Positions 35,851 to 45,460 of a DNA stretch of 64,000 nucleotides are shown in pieces. Position numbers and translations under genes: made by a program. The stretch covers positions 372,001-436,000 of the forward strand of contig JAKCFJ010000002.1 of the NCBI GenBank assembly GCA_025041175.1, in the 5' to 3' direction. Position 1 is the first letter of the stretch, and each line of letters begins with the position of its first letter. The notes below the pieces were generated by a model that was given only the letters and a program-made list of their open reading frames with translations, did not search any database and was not told the origin of the DNA. Source of the stretch: Halobacteriales archaeon YIM A00010. Its GTDB lineage: Archaea; Halobacteriota; Halobacteria; Halobacteriales; Haloarculaceae.

Positions 35851-36885
35851 ATGAAACAGATCGTCCAAACCGGTCCAGAATCCGTGGAAGTACAGCAAGG
35901 AAATCGTCCGTCGCCCGGTCCCAACGAGGCGTTGGTTCGCGTTCACACTGCCGGGCTGTGTGGCAGCGACGCCCACGCCTACAAGTACGAAGGCGGCTAC
36001 GAGTGGATCCCCATCCCGCGAATCATGGGCCACGAATACTCCGGTGAAGTCGTGGCAGTCGGCGAGCAGGTGACGGGCGTTGCGGAGGGAGAGCGCGTTG
36101 TCGAGGAGCCGATTCACCACTGTGGTGACTGCTTCCAGTGTGACAACGGCCAGGAGAACGTCTGTCAGAACTTTTCCATCACCGGAATGCACCGAGACGG
36201 AGCCTACGCCGATTACACCGTGGTCGAACCCCAGCACCTCCATTCGATTCCCGACGGGGTCGGGCTTCGTGAGGCGGCGATCACGGAGCCGACCAGCATC
36301 GCCGCCCGGGCGGTGTTCTCTCAGTCGACCGTGACGCCCGGTGATACGGTGCTGGTTGAAGGCCCGGGACCCATCGGTTCGCTGGTCGCGTGTATCGCCG
36401 ACTCGATGGGCGCGAACGTGCTCGTCTCCGGACTCAGTCGGGACACGACGGCCCGACTGCCACGGCTGGAATCGATCGGTCTCGACACGATCGACGTGGA
36501 GTCGGAATCGCTCGAGGAACGAATCGAGGGACGAACCGACGGGTTGGGTTTCGACGTGGTCTTCGACACGACGGGACACCGGAGTGGACTCGAAACCGCT
36601 GTCGAAGTCACCCGTAAGGGGGGACAGATCGTCGTGGTCGGACTCCCCGGCGATCCCAGCAACCTCTTCATGACTCCCGTCGTTCGTGGGGAGATCGAGA
36701 TGAACACTTCCTATGGCTCGACGTGGACGAACTTCGAACAAGCGCTCCGACTGATGGAAAACGGCACCATCGACGCTCACGACATCACTGACACCTCCGT
36801 TTCGGTGTCCGATCCGGCGACGGCGTTCGAGGCGTTCCTCGACTCCGAGGTCATCAAACCCCTGTTCAGCTTCAACGGGACGTAG
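35851..36885 (+). CDS. Zinc-dependent medium-chain alcohol/polyol/sugar dehydrogenase
   Basis: 344 residues, MDR superfamily. Catalytic zinc ligands C37 and H61-E62 (GHEYSGEV); structural zinc cysteines C91, C94, C97 and C105; Rossmann segment VEGPGPIGSLVA, an alanine/serine variant of GxGxxG. Related to sorbitol, threonine and rhamnose-type dehydrogenases. In this locus it could oxidise a sugar or keto-acid intermediate from rhamnose or galactose; substrate unknown. Divergent from the SGNH esterase. Confidence 0.88.
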   Translation: MKQIVQTGPESVEVQQGNRPSPGPNEALVRVHTAGLCGSDAHAYKYEGGYEWIPIPRIMGHEYSGEVVAVGEQVTGVAEGERVVEEPIHHCGDCFQCDNGQENVCQNFSITGMHRDGAYADYTVVEPQHLHSIPDGVGLREAAITEPTSIAARAVFSQSTVTPGDTVLVEGPGPIGSLVACIADSMGANVLVSGLSRDTTARLPRLESIGLDTIDVESESLEERIEGRTDGLGFDVVFDTTGHRSGLETAVEVTRKGGQIVVVGLPGDPSNLFMTPVVRGEIEMNTSYGSTWTNFEQALRLMENGTIDAHDITDTSVSVSDPATAFEAFLDSEVIKPLFSFNGT

Positions 36886-36955
36886 CGACGACTCGACACC
36901 CACGTCCGATCCCACCGGACGAGGCCACCCGATCCGTGAGCAGCCACTGTCGCAT

Positions 36956-36979
36956 CATTACATACGTACGTTCGTAATG
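36956..36979. promoter_or_regulatory. 24-base near-perfect palindrome upstream of PL11 gene
   Basis: Arms CATTAC and GTAATG enclose an ACGTACGT core, with one mismatched pair across the dyad. It is between the dehydrogenase stop and the PL11 start, about 130 bases from the latter. Likely an operator for an unidentified dimeric protein. Confidence 0.5.
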
Positions 36980-37005
36980 GAAACGGTGGCGAGAACGAAG
37001 TCACG

Positions 37006-37020
37006 TCCGGTATTACCGAC
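37006..37020. promoter_or_regulatory. TCCG-N5-ACCG palindromic site before PL11 gene
   Basis: TCCGGTATTACCGAC, a close match to the sites at 19421, 19462, 33209 and 33321. Its centre is about 86 bases before the predicted start of the PL11 transcript. Confidence 0.45.
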
Positions 37021-37099
37021 CACGCGTCAGTATCTCTGTTCATTCATCAAAAGATTTTTAACAATCCACTATAAATGAGGGTTGGAGGAGTTGATAGCA

Positions 37100-39040
37100 A
37101 TGGAAGACGGAGACGCGGATGCAGACACGGTTTTCGGCAGTCGATTCAGTCGTCGTTCGTTCGTCAGTGCGTCGGGACTGGTGTTGGCCGGGAGCGTGTT
37201 CGAAACGACGGGGATCGGAACGGCAAACGCTCGGGCTTCGCGCCGCGGAGGGCCGCCACGGCAGATGGAGTCGCTCGATCGGGGGCTCGTGGCGGTCCCG
37301 GTGGACGAAGGGGTGTTGGTCCGGTGGCGGCTGCTCGGAACGGATCCCGATCGGATCGGATTCCACCTCTACCGCGACGGCAAGAAGGTGAATCGCGCAC
37401 CGATCCGGGACCGCACGAACTACCTCGATTCCGACGGAGCGGCGTCCTCGACGTACTCGCTGCGAGTGGTCGGGACCGACGAGCCGTCAGTAGCGACGAC
37501 GGAGGTGTGGGATCAAAACTACCGGGAGCTCCCGCTGAACAAGCCTGACGACACCGTCGGTCACGACGGGTCTACGGTGACATACAGCGCCAACGACGCC
37601 AGCGTGGGCGATCTCACGGGCGATGGAAGCTACGACATCGTGCTCAAATGGTCCCCCTCGAACGCCAAAGACAACGCCCACGAGGGGCACACTGAGAACG
37701 TGTATCTCGATGGGTACCAGCTGGATGGCACCTTCATGTGGCGGATCGATCTCGGGCGGAACATCCGGGCAGGAGCGCATTACACGCCGTATCTCGTCTA
37801 CGATTTCGACGGCGACGGGATCGCGGAGGTCGCCGTGCGAACGTCGGACAGCGCTGTCGACGGCGTTGGAACCACCATCGGCGATCCCGACGCCGACTAC
37901 CGCAACGATGCGGGACGGATCCTGACGGGACCGGAGTATCTCACCGTGTTCGACGGCGAGACGGGCGAACAACGCACGACGATCGACTTCGAACCGGCGA
38001 GGGGTGACGTTTCGGACTGGGGCGACAGCTACGGCAACCGCGTCGATCGGTTCCTCGCGGGCGTCGCATATCTGGACGGCGAACGCCCCAGCATTGTCAT
38101 GACCCGCGGGTACTACGAGAAGACCATGCTGGCTGCCTTCGACTACCGGGATGGTGAGCTGCGCCAGCGGTGGCTCTTCGACAGCGACGATTCCGGCAAC
38201 AGCGCCTACACCGGACAGGGCAATCACCAACTCAGCGTCGCGGATGTCGACAGCGACGGTCGTGACGAGATCGTCTACGGCGCGATGGTCGTGGATCACG
38301 ACGGCACGGGGCTGTACTCAACCGGGTGGGGCCACGGCGACGCGCTGCACGTCGGGGACTTCGCGCCCGACCGGCCGGGGTTGGAAGTCTTCCAGGTCCA
38401 CGAACCGACGAGTGCTCCTTACGGCGCGTCGTTCCGGGACGCAGGGACGGGCGAGTTGATCTGGGGCGAACACACCGGCGAGGACACCGGCCGAGGGATG
38501 ATCGCCGACATCGATCCGACCCACGAGGGCGCCGAGGCGTGGGGGTGGGGCGTCGACACCCACACCGTTGACGGCGAGACGATCGCCGATCCCATTTCGT
38601 CAGTTAACTTCGGCATCTGGTGGACGGGGGATCTCCAGCGCGAACTCCTCGATCACGACTGGGACGAGGACGCCGAGATCGGTGTCGGCAAGATCGATCG
38701 GTGGAACCACGCGTCGGCGGAGCTTGAAACGCTGCTCACGTTCGACGGGACGTATTCGAACAATTACACGAAGGGGACTCCGTGTTTGTCGGCCGACATC
38801 CTGGGGGACTGGCGGGAGGAGGTGCTCTGGCGGACCGAGGACAGCAGCGCGCTCCGGATCTATGCGACGACCCACCAGACCGACCACCGGATTCCCACGC
38901 TGATGCACGATCCCCAGTACCGAACGAGCGTGGCGTGGCAGAACGCGGGCTACAACCAACCACCCCATCCGAGCTTCTACATCGGAACCGGCATGGACGA
39001 ACCGGAACCGCCGAACATCGAACCTGTCGACGAGGGTTGA
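37100..39040 (+). CDS. PL11 rhamnogalacturonan lyase (Tat-exported)
   Basis: 646 residues. Signal FSRRSFVSASGLVLAG has twin arginines. The mature part is an eight-bladed propeller with calcium-binding D-x-D-x-D loops (DFDGDGIAEV, DVDSDGRDEI), WSPSNAKDNAHEG, VAVRTSDSAVDG, GDSYGNRVDRFLAG and GQGNHQLSVADV, all characteristic of family 11. Cleaves the rhamnogalacturonan I backbone outside the cell, supplying substrate for the GH78 and GH4 enzymes. ATG 37100 has both a TATAAA box at 37070-37075, implying a leaderless start, and a GGAGGAG sequence at 37084-37090. Confidence 0.93.
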   Translation: MEDGDADADTVFGSRFSRRSFVSASGLVLAGSVFETTGIGTANARASRRGGPPRQMESLDRGLVAVPVDEGVLVRWRLLGTDPDRIGFHLYRDGKKVNRAPIRDRTNYLDSDGAASSTYSLRVVGTDEPSVATTEVWDQNYRELPLNKPDDTVGHDGSTVTYSANDASVGDLTGDGSYDIVLKWSPSNAKDNAHEGHTENVYLDGYQLDGTFMWRIDLGRNIRAGAHYTPYLVYDFDGDGIAEVAVRTSDSAVDGVGTTIGDPDADYRNDAGRILTGPEYLTVFDGETGEQRTTIDFEPARGDVSDWGDSYGNRVDRFLAGVAYLDGERPSIVMTRGYYEKTMLAAFDYRDGELRQRWLFDSDDSGNSAYTGQGNHQLSVADVDSDGRDEIVYGAMVVDHDGTGLYSTGWGHGDALHVGDFAPDRPGLEVFQVHEPTSAPYGASFRDAGTGELIWGEHTGEDTGRGMIADIDPTHEGAEAWGWGVDTHTVDGETIADPISSVNFGIWWTGDLQRELLDHDWDEDAEIGVGKIDRWNHASAELETLLTFDGTYSNNYTKGTPCLSADILGDWREEVLWRTEDSSALRIYATTHQTDHRIPTLMHDPQYRTSVAWQNAGYNQPPHPSFYIGTGMDEPEPPNIEPVDEG

Positions 39041-39080
39041 TAGAGACTGTTGTGAGTATGTTCGGCACGGTCGTTGAGTG

Positions 39081-39181
39081 ATACTGTCGGACAGAGCCAC
39101 GTACGGACTGAGACGGAATATCCAGCTGCTGACAGGCAGTTCACTAATATCTGATATTCAAGCATCTCTGTCCGACAGTAT
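39081..39181 (+). mobile_element. MITE-like element copy B (101 bp)
   Basis: Same 16-base terminal inverted repeats and length as copy A, with a related interior (shared GACGGA and ATCCAGCTGCTG). It lies between the PL11 and Gfo/Idh genes without touching either reading frame. No open frame of its own, so any movement would need a transposase in trans. Confidence 0.85.
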
Positions 39182-39354
39182 GATGACTGCTCTGGGGTTT
39201 CACGAATCGTTCTGTGTCGTCACAGCGGGACGGAATCACAACAGTCCCTATGATAGGGTCGTCGCTCGCGTGCCCCCGTCGGTTCCCCGCTCCCGAAAGC
39301 GGCCAGCGACCGGATGACCACAAGCCATTTGTTCGTCTGCATACATCGGAATTC

Positions 39355-40443
39355 ATGGATCGCGTTACACTCGGCATCGTCGGCTGTGGAACGATCAGCG
39401 ACGTGTATTTCGAGGCAGCGAACGAGTTCGACGTTCTGGAAACCGCAGCTTGTGCCGACCTCGAGACCGACCGAGCCGAGGCGAAAGCCGATGAATACGG
39501 GGTTCCGACCGTCGCCACGACCGAGGAGCTGCTCGCCGACCCCGCGATCGATGTGGCGGTGATCCTGACCCCGCCCTCGACGCACGGCGACCTCCTCGTG
39601 CGTGCGCTGGAGAGCGACACGCACGCGTACACGGAGAAGCCGCTAGCGACGTCGATGGCCGAGGGACGGGAGATCCTCCGGACGGCAAACGAAAACGATC
39701 TCCTCGTTGGCAGCGCTCCTGACACCGTCCTCGGCACCGGGTTACAGACCTGTCGTGACGTGCTCGAAGCGGGACAGATCGGAGAGCCGGTCGGTGCTGT
39801 CGCGTCGTGGGCGAACCACGGCCACGAGCACTGGCACCCGAACCCGGATCTCTACTACCAGGAGGGTGGAGGGCCGCTGTTCGACATGGGACCGTACTAC
39901 CTCACGGCGCTTGTCGGGCTGCTCGGTCCGGTGAGCGCCGTTGCGGGCGCTACGCATGCGGCGTTCACAGAGCGGACGATCACCAGCGATCCCCGACAGG
40001 GGGAGACGATCGACGTTGACGTCCCGACCCACGAGACGGGCACGCTCACGTTCGAGAACGGGACCACGGGAACGCTGCTGATGAGCTTCGACGTGTGGGA
40101 GTCAACGGTAACGGGGTTCGAGATATACGGAACGGAGGGCACCCTCGAACTCACCAACCCCAACCGCTTCGACGGCGCGCCGCGCGTTCACGTCAACGGC
40201 CAAGCGCACGAGGTTTCGGTGACCCGGGACCAGCCGGGACAACAACGCGGACTGGGACTTCTCGACCTCGCGTACGCGCTCGAAACCGACTGGGAGCACT
40301 GGACCAGTGCCGAGTTGGGGCTCCACGTGCTCGAAATCATGGCGGGAATCCGCGACTCCGGTGACGCGAACGAGTACGTCGAACTGTCGACCGCCCCGAA
40401 ACGACCGCCGTCCGTTCCGGACGGCTTCCCGAACGAACTGTAG
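39355..40443 (+). CDS. Gfo/Idh/MocA-family NAD(P)-dependent sugar dehydrogenase
   Basis: 362 residues. Rossmann motif GIVGCGTIS, the YTEKPLA motif with the conserved lysine, and GGPLFDMGPYYLTALV in the substrate domain. It differs from the family member at 9335, so the two probably act on different sugars; galactose and rhamnose would be released by the neighbouring GH42 and GH78 enzymes. MDRVTLGIVG at 39355 begins directly at the Rossmann strand and is preferred over longer readings. Confidence 0.88.
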   Translation: MDRVTLGIVGCGTISDVYFEAANEFDVLETAACADLETDRAEAKADEYGVPTVATTEELLADPAIDVAVILTPPSTHGDLLVRALESDTHAYTEKPLATSMAEGREILRTANENDLLVGSAPDTVLGTGLQTCRDVLEAGQIGEPVGAVASWANHGHEHWHPNPDLYYQEGGGPLFDMGPYYLTALVGLLGPVSAVAGATHAAFTERTITSDPRQGETIDVDVPTHETGTLTFENGTTGTLLMSFDVWESTVTGFEIYGTEGTLELTNPNRFDGAPRVHVNGQAHEVSVTRDQPGQQRGLGLLDLAYALETDWEHWTSAELGLHVLEIMAGIRDSGDANEYVELSTAPKRPPSVPDGFPNEL

Positions 40444-40470
40444 GGATTCCCGAACCGAGAACGCGGAGTC

Positions 40471-41883
40471 TCACTCCAACACTGCCGCGCGGAGATCGTA
40501 ATCGGTGAAGTACTCGCGTTCGGTCTCGACCAGCTGGGCGAACAGTTCGCGCGCGTCCTCTCGGGGGATGGTCACGAGCGGGTCGTTGAGAAAGGCCTCG
40601 AACGCGAGGTCGAGATCACCCTCGAACCCGGCCTCGATGAGCGTTTCCTGGTTGGTGACGTGACGCTCGACCATGCTCCGGATCTGGGGGGAGAGGCCGC
40701 CGGCACACAGGGGCGTGACGCCTTTGCCGGTGAGCAAGGCGTTGGTCTCGACGACAGCGCCCGTCGGTAGGTCGGGGATCTGTCCCTCGTTCGGGTGGTT
40801 GAGGTGGGTTTTGAACGGTTCGATACCGACCAGCGCGCGCATAATCTCGACGGCTTCCTCCCACGAATCGTCGAACTCGAACTCCTCGTCGCCGGCGAGA
40901 TACTGCTCCATCTTGTCGGGGCCTTCCTCACCGACGCGGGCAGAGCTGGGGGTGAGGCGGATGCCCCACCGCTGGATCTCCTCGGGTTCGTCGATGGCGA
41001 GATACCACGGGACGAACTCCGCGAGGTGTCGGTCGCCAGCCGCGCCCAACACCCCGAACCGGTCGTACAGATCGAACGCGATCTGAAAGTTGTTGACCCA
41101 GTAGGATTCGTCCGCCATGTCGCCGGGTTCGTAGCCCGGCAGTGGCCGACGGCGTTCGAGTTCGGCGTCGAGATACTGGTAGAGATCGTGGTCGCGCCAG
41201 TAGGCCGAATCGATCCACGTGAAGTGGTTGATCCCTTTGACAGTAATATCGATCTCCTCGCGGCCCACGTCCCCGGCCGCCACGTGGCGCTCGGCGATCT
41301 CCGCAAACAGGTCCTGGAAGGGATGCACTTCGTGACAGAGGCCGATGGCGTTAATCTCCGGGTACGCCTCATAAAGCGCGCGGGTGCAGACCGTCATCGG
41401 GTTGGTGTAGTTGATCACCCACGCGTCGGGGCACTCCCTGCGGACCGTGGCGGCGATTTCGCGGTACTGGGGGATCGCCCGGAGTGCCCGGATCGTGCCA
41501 CCGGGTCCGACCGTGTCGCCCACCGTTTGGTAGAGTCCGTACTCCCGTGGAACGTCGAGATCGTGTTTGAACGTCTCCTCGGGGGGATCCTGGATCGAAC
41601 AGATCACGAAATCCACGCCGGAAAGCGCGGCGTCCATCTCCCGGTAGGCCTCGAATCGCCAGTTTCCGACCGCGTCGTCGCGGTCCATCACTCGGTTGCC
41701 GAACTCGGCGTTGCGCGCGGCGGCTGCGTGGTCGACGTCGTAGAGGGCCACTTCTCCACCGAGATCCGGACACTGTCCGAGGTCGTTGATGAGGGTGTGC
41801 GCCCACCCCTGGCTGCCACCACCGACGTAGCCGATCTTCAGCTCCGAAGCCACTGCTCCGTCTCTGCGTCCTAGCTCGTGCAT
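40471..41883 (-). CDS. GH4 NAD- and metal-dependent glycosidase, candidate alpha-galacturonidase
   Basis: 470 residues. N-terminal Rossmann GYVGGGSQGWA binds NAD, NYTNPM (N161) contacts substrate, and GLCHEV (C183) plus GINHFTW supply the metal ligands, as in family 4, which works through an oxidation-elimination mechanism. The family includes alpha-glucosidases, alpha-galactosidases and alpha-galacturonidases; the last fits the rhamnogalacturonan neighbours (Bacillus rhamnogalacturonan clusters also contain a GH4 galacturonidase). ATG 41883 suits the TATA box at about 41909-41914. Divergent from the hydrolase at 41963. Confidence 0.9.
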   Translation of the reverse strand: MHELGRRDGAVASELKIGYVGGGSQGWAHTLINDLGQCPDLGGEVALYDVDHAAAARNAEFGNRVMDRDDAVGNWRFEAYREMDAALSGVDFVICSIQDPPEETFKHDLDVPREYGLYQTVGDTVGPGGTIRALRAIPQYREIAATVRRECPDAWVINYTNPMTVCTRALYEAYPEINAIGLCHEVHPFQDLFAEIAERHVAAGDVGREEIDITVKGINHFTWIDSAYWRDHDLYQYLDAELERRRPLPGYEPGDMADESYWVNNFQIAFDLYDRFGVLGAAGDRHLAEFVPWYLAIDEPEEIQRWGIRLTPSSARVGEEGPDKMEQYLAGDEEFEFDDSWEEAVEIMRALVGIEPFKTHLNHPNEGQIPDLPTGAVVETNALLTGKGVTPLCAGGLSPQIRSMVERHVTNQETLIEAGFEGDLDLAFEAFLNDPLVTIPREDARELFAQLVETEREYFTDYDLRAAVLE

Positions 41884-41962
41884 GCACACGTGGTTCGAAC
41901 CCGGAGCGATATAGCTGTTGGCACTCGACAGCTATACGGTCGCTCCGCCGTAGCTACCGGGC
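41884..41962. promoter_or_regulatory. Symmetric divergent promoter with nested inverted repeats
   Basis: Arms TATAGCTGT (41910-41918) and ACAGCTATA (41928-41936) are perfect inverted repeats nine bases apart, each containing the TATA box of one of the two divergent genes. GGAGCG (41903-41908) and CGCTCC (about 41941-41946) extend the symmetry outwards. Both predicted transcripts begin within a few bases of their ATG. Confidence 0.7.
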
Positions 41963-42988
41963 ATGGATGACGTGTTCGATCCCGAGGGGTTCCAGCGTCG
42001 GTTGTACTGTGAAACGATTCGCAAACACGAGTACGACTCCCAGACTGGGACGGCGTTCGCCGACTGGCAGGACGCTGCTCGTGAGGATCTCCGGACAGTG
42101 CTCGGGCACCACGTGATTCGAGAACACCCTGGCGGTGCGAGGCCACGACGATCGGAGACGGTGACGTACGACGGATACGAGCGCCAGACGTGGCGCCTCC
42201 GGACCGAACGAGGCGTTCCAGTCCCGTTTTACGTGCTGGTCCCCACGGATTCGGACCCACCCTATCCCGTCGTGTTCACGATCCACGGTCACAACGACAC
42301 CGGTAAGGAACTCGTCGCGGGCACCGCCCACACCGAGGACCAACACGAAGCGATCCACGAACAGCGCCGCGACACGGCCATCCAGGCGGTGCATCGGGGG
42401 TACGCGGCGATCGCCCCGGACATGCGGGGATTCGGGGCGCTCGCGGATTCGAATTCGAATGGGGGGCGGGCGTGTACGCACATGCAGAAAACGGCCCAGC
42501 TGTACGGCCGGTCGCTCCTCGGAGAACGGGTTTGGGACGTGTTACAGCTGGTAGACTTCGCCGAGCGTCGGTCGATCCTCGACGCCTCCCGGATCGGGAT
42601 AACGGGCCATTCCAGTGGCGGAGCAGTCGCCTTGTTCGCGGCCGCGCTCGACGAGCGGTTTGGGGTCGTGGCTCCGAACGCCTATTTCTGTGCGCTCGGT
42701 GATTCCATCGTTCCGATCGACCATTGTGTGTGTAACCACGTTCCGGGCCTGCTTCGGCTCGGGGAGCTGTGGGACATCGCCGGTCTCATCGCCCCCCGAT
42801 CGATCGCCGTCGCCACCGGCGAGCACGACCGGATCGTTCCCGTCGAAGGAACGCGTCGTGCGTTCGAGAACCTCCAAGAGATATACGCGGCAGTCAGTTC
42901 CCAGGACCGGTGTGAACTGTACGTCGGCTGTGACGGCCACCGATTTTACCCCGACGGCGTCTGGCCGTTCGTTCGCGACCATCTGTGA
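41963..42988 (+). CDS. Alpha/beta hydrolase (acetyl-esterase or dienelactone-hydrolase like)
   Basis: 341 residues. VVFTIHGH oxyanion strand, nucleophile elbow GHSSGG, a late acid in GEHDRIVP and histidine in DGHRFYP. A long N-terminal segment and the DMRGFG motif resemble abhydrolase_7/acetyl xylan esterase-type enzymes used on plant polysaccharides. No signal peptide. Shares a symmetric promoter with the GH4 gene, so it may deacetylate the same oligosaccharides before they are hydrolysed. Confidence 0.82.
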   Translation: MDDVFDPEGFQRRLYCETIRKHEYDSQTGTAFADWQDAAREDLRTVLGHHVIREHPGGARPRRSETVTYDGYERQTWRLRTERGVPVPFYVLVPTDSDPPYPVVFTIHGHNDTGKELVAGTAHTEDQHEAIHEQRRDTAIQAVHRGYAAIAPDMRGFGALADSNSNGGRACTHMQKTAQLYGRSLLGERVWDVLQLVDFAERRSILDASRIGITGHSSGGAVALFAAALDERFGVVAPNAYFCALGDSIVPIDHCVCNHVPGLLRLGELWDIAGLIAPRSIAVATGEHDRIVPVEGTRRAFENLQEIYAAVSSQDRCELYVGCDGHRFYPDGVWPFVRDHL

Positions 42989-43050
42989 CCGAACCGGCCT
43001 CGTCAGATCCCGTCTCCGGCGTTTCCGCCGGGAAATCACGGCGACCCCAA

Positions 43051-43689
43051 TCAGGCGGTTCCGGCCCAGCGGATTCCCCGGACGAGCAGCGACCGGACGC
43101 CGTCGTTGGCGAGAGCGGGCGTTCCGTGGCCGAGCGAACAGTAAAACACCCGTCCGTCGCCGTACGGCTTCGCCCACGCGACCGGCATATCGCCGTTTTC
43201 GGGGTGATCCATTCTGGCGAGGACCTGCACGTCGTCGTGATCGACAGCGTACGGTTCGTCCCAAACGGTAAACCCCTCGAGTCCCCCTGACACCGGGTGG
43301 TGGCTGTCGACGATGTTCACGTCGAACGTTCCCGGCTCGGGGTGGGAGAGGAAGTGGCCGCCCAACAGCGCCCGGAGTTCGGGCACCGGTTCCTCGCGCG
43401 TCCCATCGACGACGGTCGTGAGGTCGGCGGCGCAGTGAATGCCCGCGTAGCCGCCGCCGCTTTCGACGAACGAGAGCAGCCCCGTTCGTTGGTCGTCGGT
43501 GAGCGTGCTGTCGGTCGTGTAATCGATCAGAACGTCGGTGGTCAGGTCGCACAACGCGTCCCGGTCGGTCGTCAGCTCGACAGAGATTCCCTCGGCGTCG
43601 ATCGCCTGGCGAAGCGACGAACCGATCCGTTCGAGCCGGTGAAAGGGAAAGCGGTTCCCGCCGATCACGACCGTCTGTATGTCTGGCAT
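43051..43689 (-). CDS. ThuA-like (glutamine amidotransferase-fold) protein
   Basis: 212 residues matching the trehalose-utilisation ThuA family: VLIDYTT strand, FVESGGGYAGIHCAADL, LLGGHFLSHPEPG, and GDGRVFYCSLGHG near the end. These proteins adopt a class I amidotransferase fold and frequently occur in carbohydrate clusters, with roles described in disaccharide metabolism; the activity here is unknown. Start MPDIQTVVIGG at 43689 is chosen over an upstream start. Convergent with the hydrolase at 41963. Confidence 0.85.
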   Translation of the reverse strand: MPDIQTVVIGGNRFPFHRLERIGSSLRQAIDAEGISVELTTDRDALCDLTTDVLIDYTTDSTLTDDQRTGLLSFVESGGGYAGIHCAADLTTVVDGTREEPVPELRALLGGHFLSHPEPGTFDVNIVDSHHPVSGGLEGFTVWDEPYAVDHDDVQVLARMDHPENGDMPVAWAKPYGDGRVFYCSLGHGTPALANDGVRSLLVRGIRWAGTA

Positions 43690-43713
43690 GCGTTTCGGAT
43701 CACCGCACCGCAC

Positions 43714-44307
43714 TACCTAATGACTGTCGTTGCCAGCGAGTGCGTCGCCAATGAGAGACGAATCAAAAATATTTTCGCGTCTGTTTTGATGTCATTCCTG
43801 TCTATCACGGACGGTGGACGCCAGTTGTCTCACTCGAACGGCCACGCCAGCGAGCGCGTTCGGGATCGGACCGTTCCTTGGGGGCTCGGGCAAAACCGGC
43901 GTTTCCCGACTGTAGTGTGCGCAATCGCCGGCTCTCGGCTTTCGGGGAACGCTACTGCAACGCGGCCAGGGAGCTGATCCATTCCTACTCACCCAGTCTG
44001 GATGTGTCCATCCGCCACCACAGCACATCCATCTGCCGCTACGGGCGCATTCCAGTGAATATCGAACTCGATAAATGAGAAATTATTTCTAATTGTCTGT
44101 TCGAATTAGAGAGCCACAGCCATTCATATAAATTTTTTGTTATGTGATCCCGAAGGAGTTGGTCGAGAGAGTCGCTGCCCACGAGCCGACGAACTACCAC
44201 AGATTTCATTTGAAATCCGGTGTGGGGGTCGGCTTGTACGCTCGCCGTTCCCCCGACGATCACACCGCCGAGGCGTTCGTTCGAACTCCGGCCCGCGTCG
44301 TCCAGGG
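43714..44307. other. Long non-coding or decayed region
   Basis: About 590 bases at the end of the pectin locus. Composition switches from GC-rich (43800-44030) to A/T-rich (44070-44140). Apart from a short possible reading fragment at 44144, I find no gene. Its position suggests a boundary between two unrelated gene sets. Confidence 0.5.
44144..44302 (+). pseudogene. Possible 5' gene fragment of unknown protein
   Basis: GTG-initiated frame VIPKELVERVAAHEPTNY with protein-like composition for about 50 residues (ending FVRTPARVV), after which it continues antisense into the neighbouring esterase gene. A CATATAAATT box precedes it. I do not recognise the protein; it may be a remnant left when the rest was deleted. 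Confidence 0.3.
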
Positions 44308-45276
<969 letters not shown>

Positions 45277-45460
45277 CGTACGCGTCGGGATACCACGTCG
45301 TATCACTTAAATTATCGACTTCGGTGGGCGGAGTGACCGATTCGGATCCCGACGCGAGTGACGAACACCGAGCAGCGTCGTTCACTCACGGAAAACGCTA
45401 CGAACGCTCGAAGTGACGCGTGTACTGCTGTAACGGTGCGGAGTGTGTCGGTCTACTGAC

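Noticed and set aside
43792-44078. Short open frames on both strands in the 43.8-44.1 kb gap
   Set aside because: Cys/Pro/Arg-rich translations without domains, overlapping one another; not credible genes.
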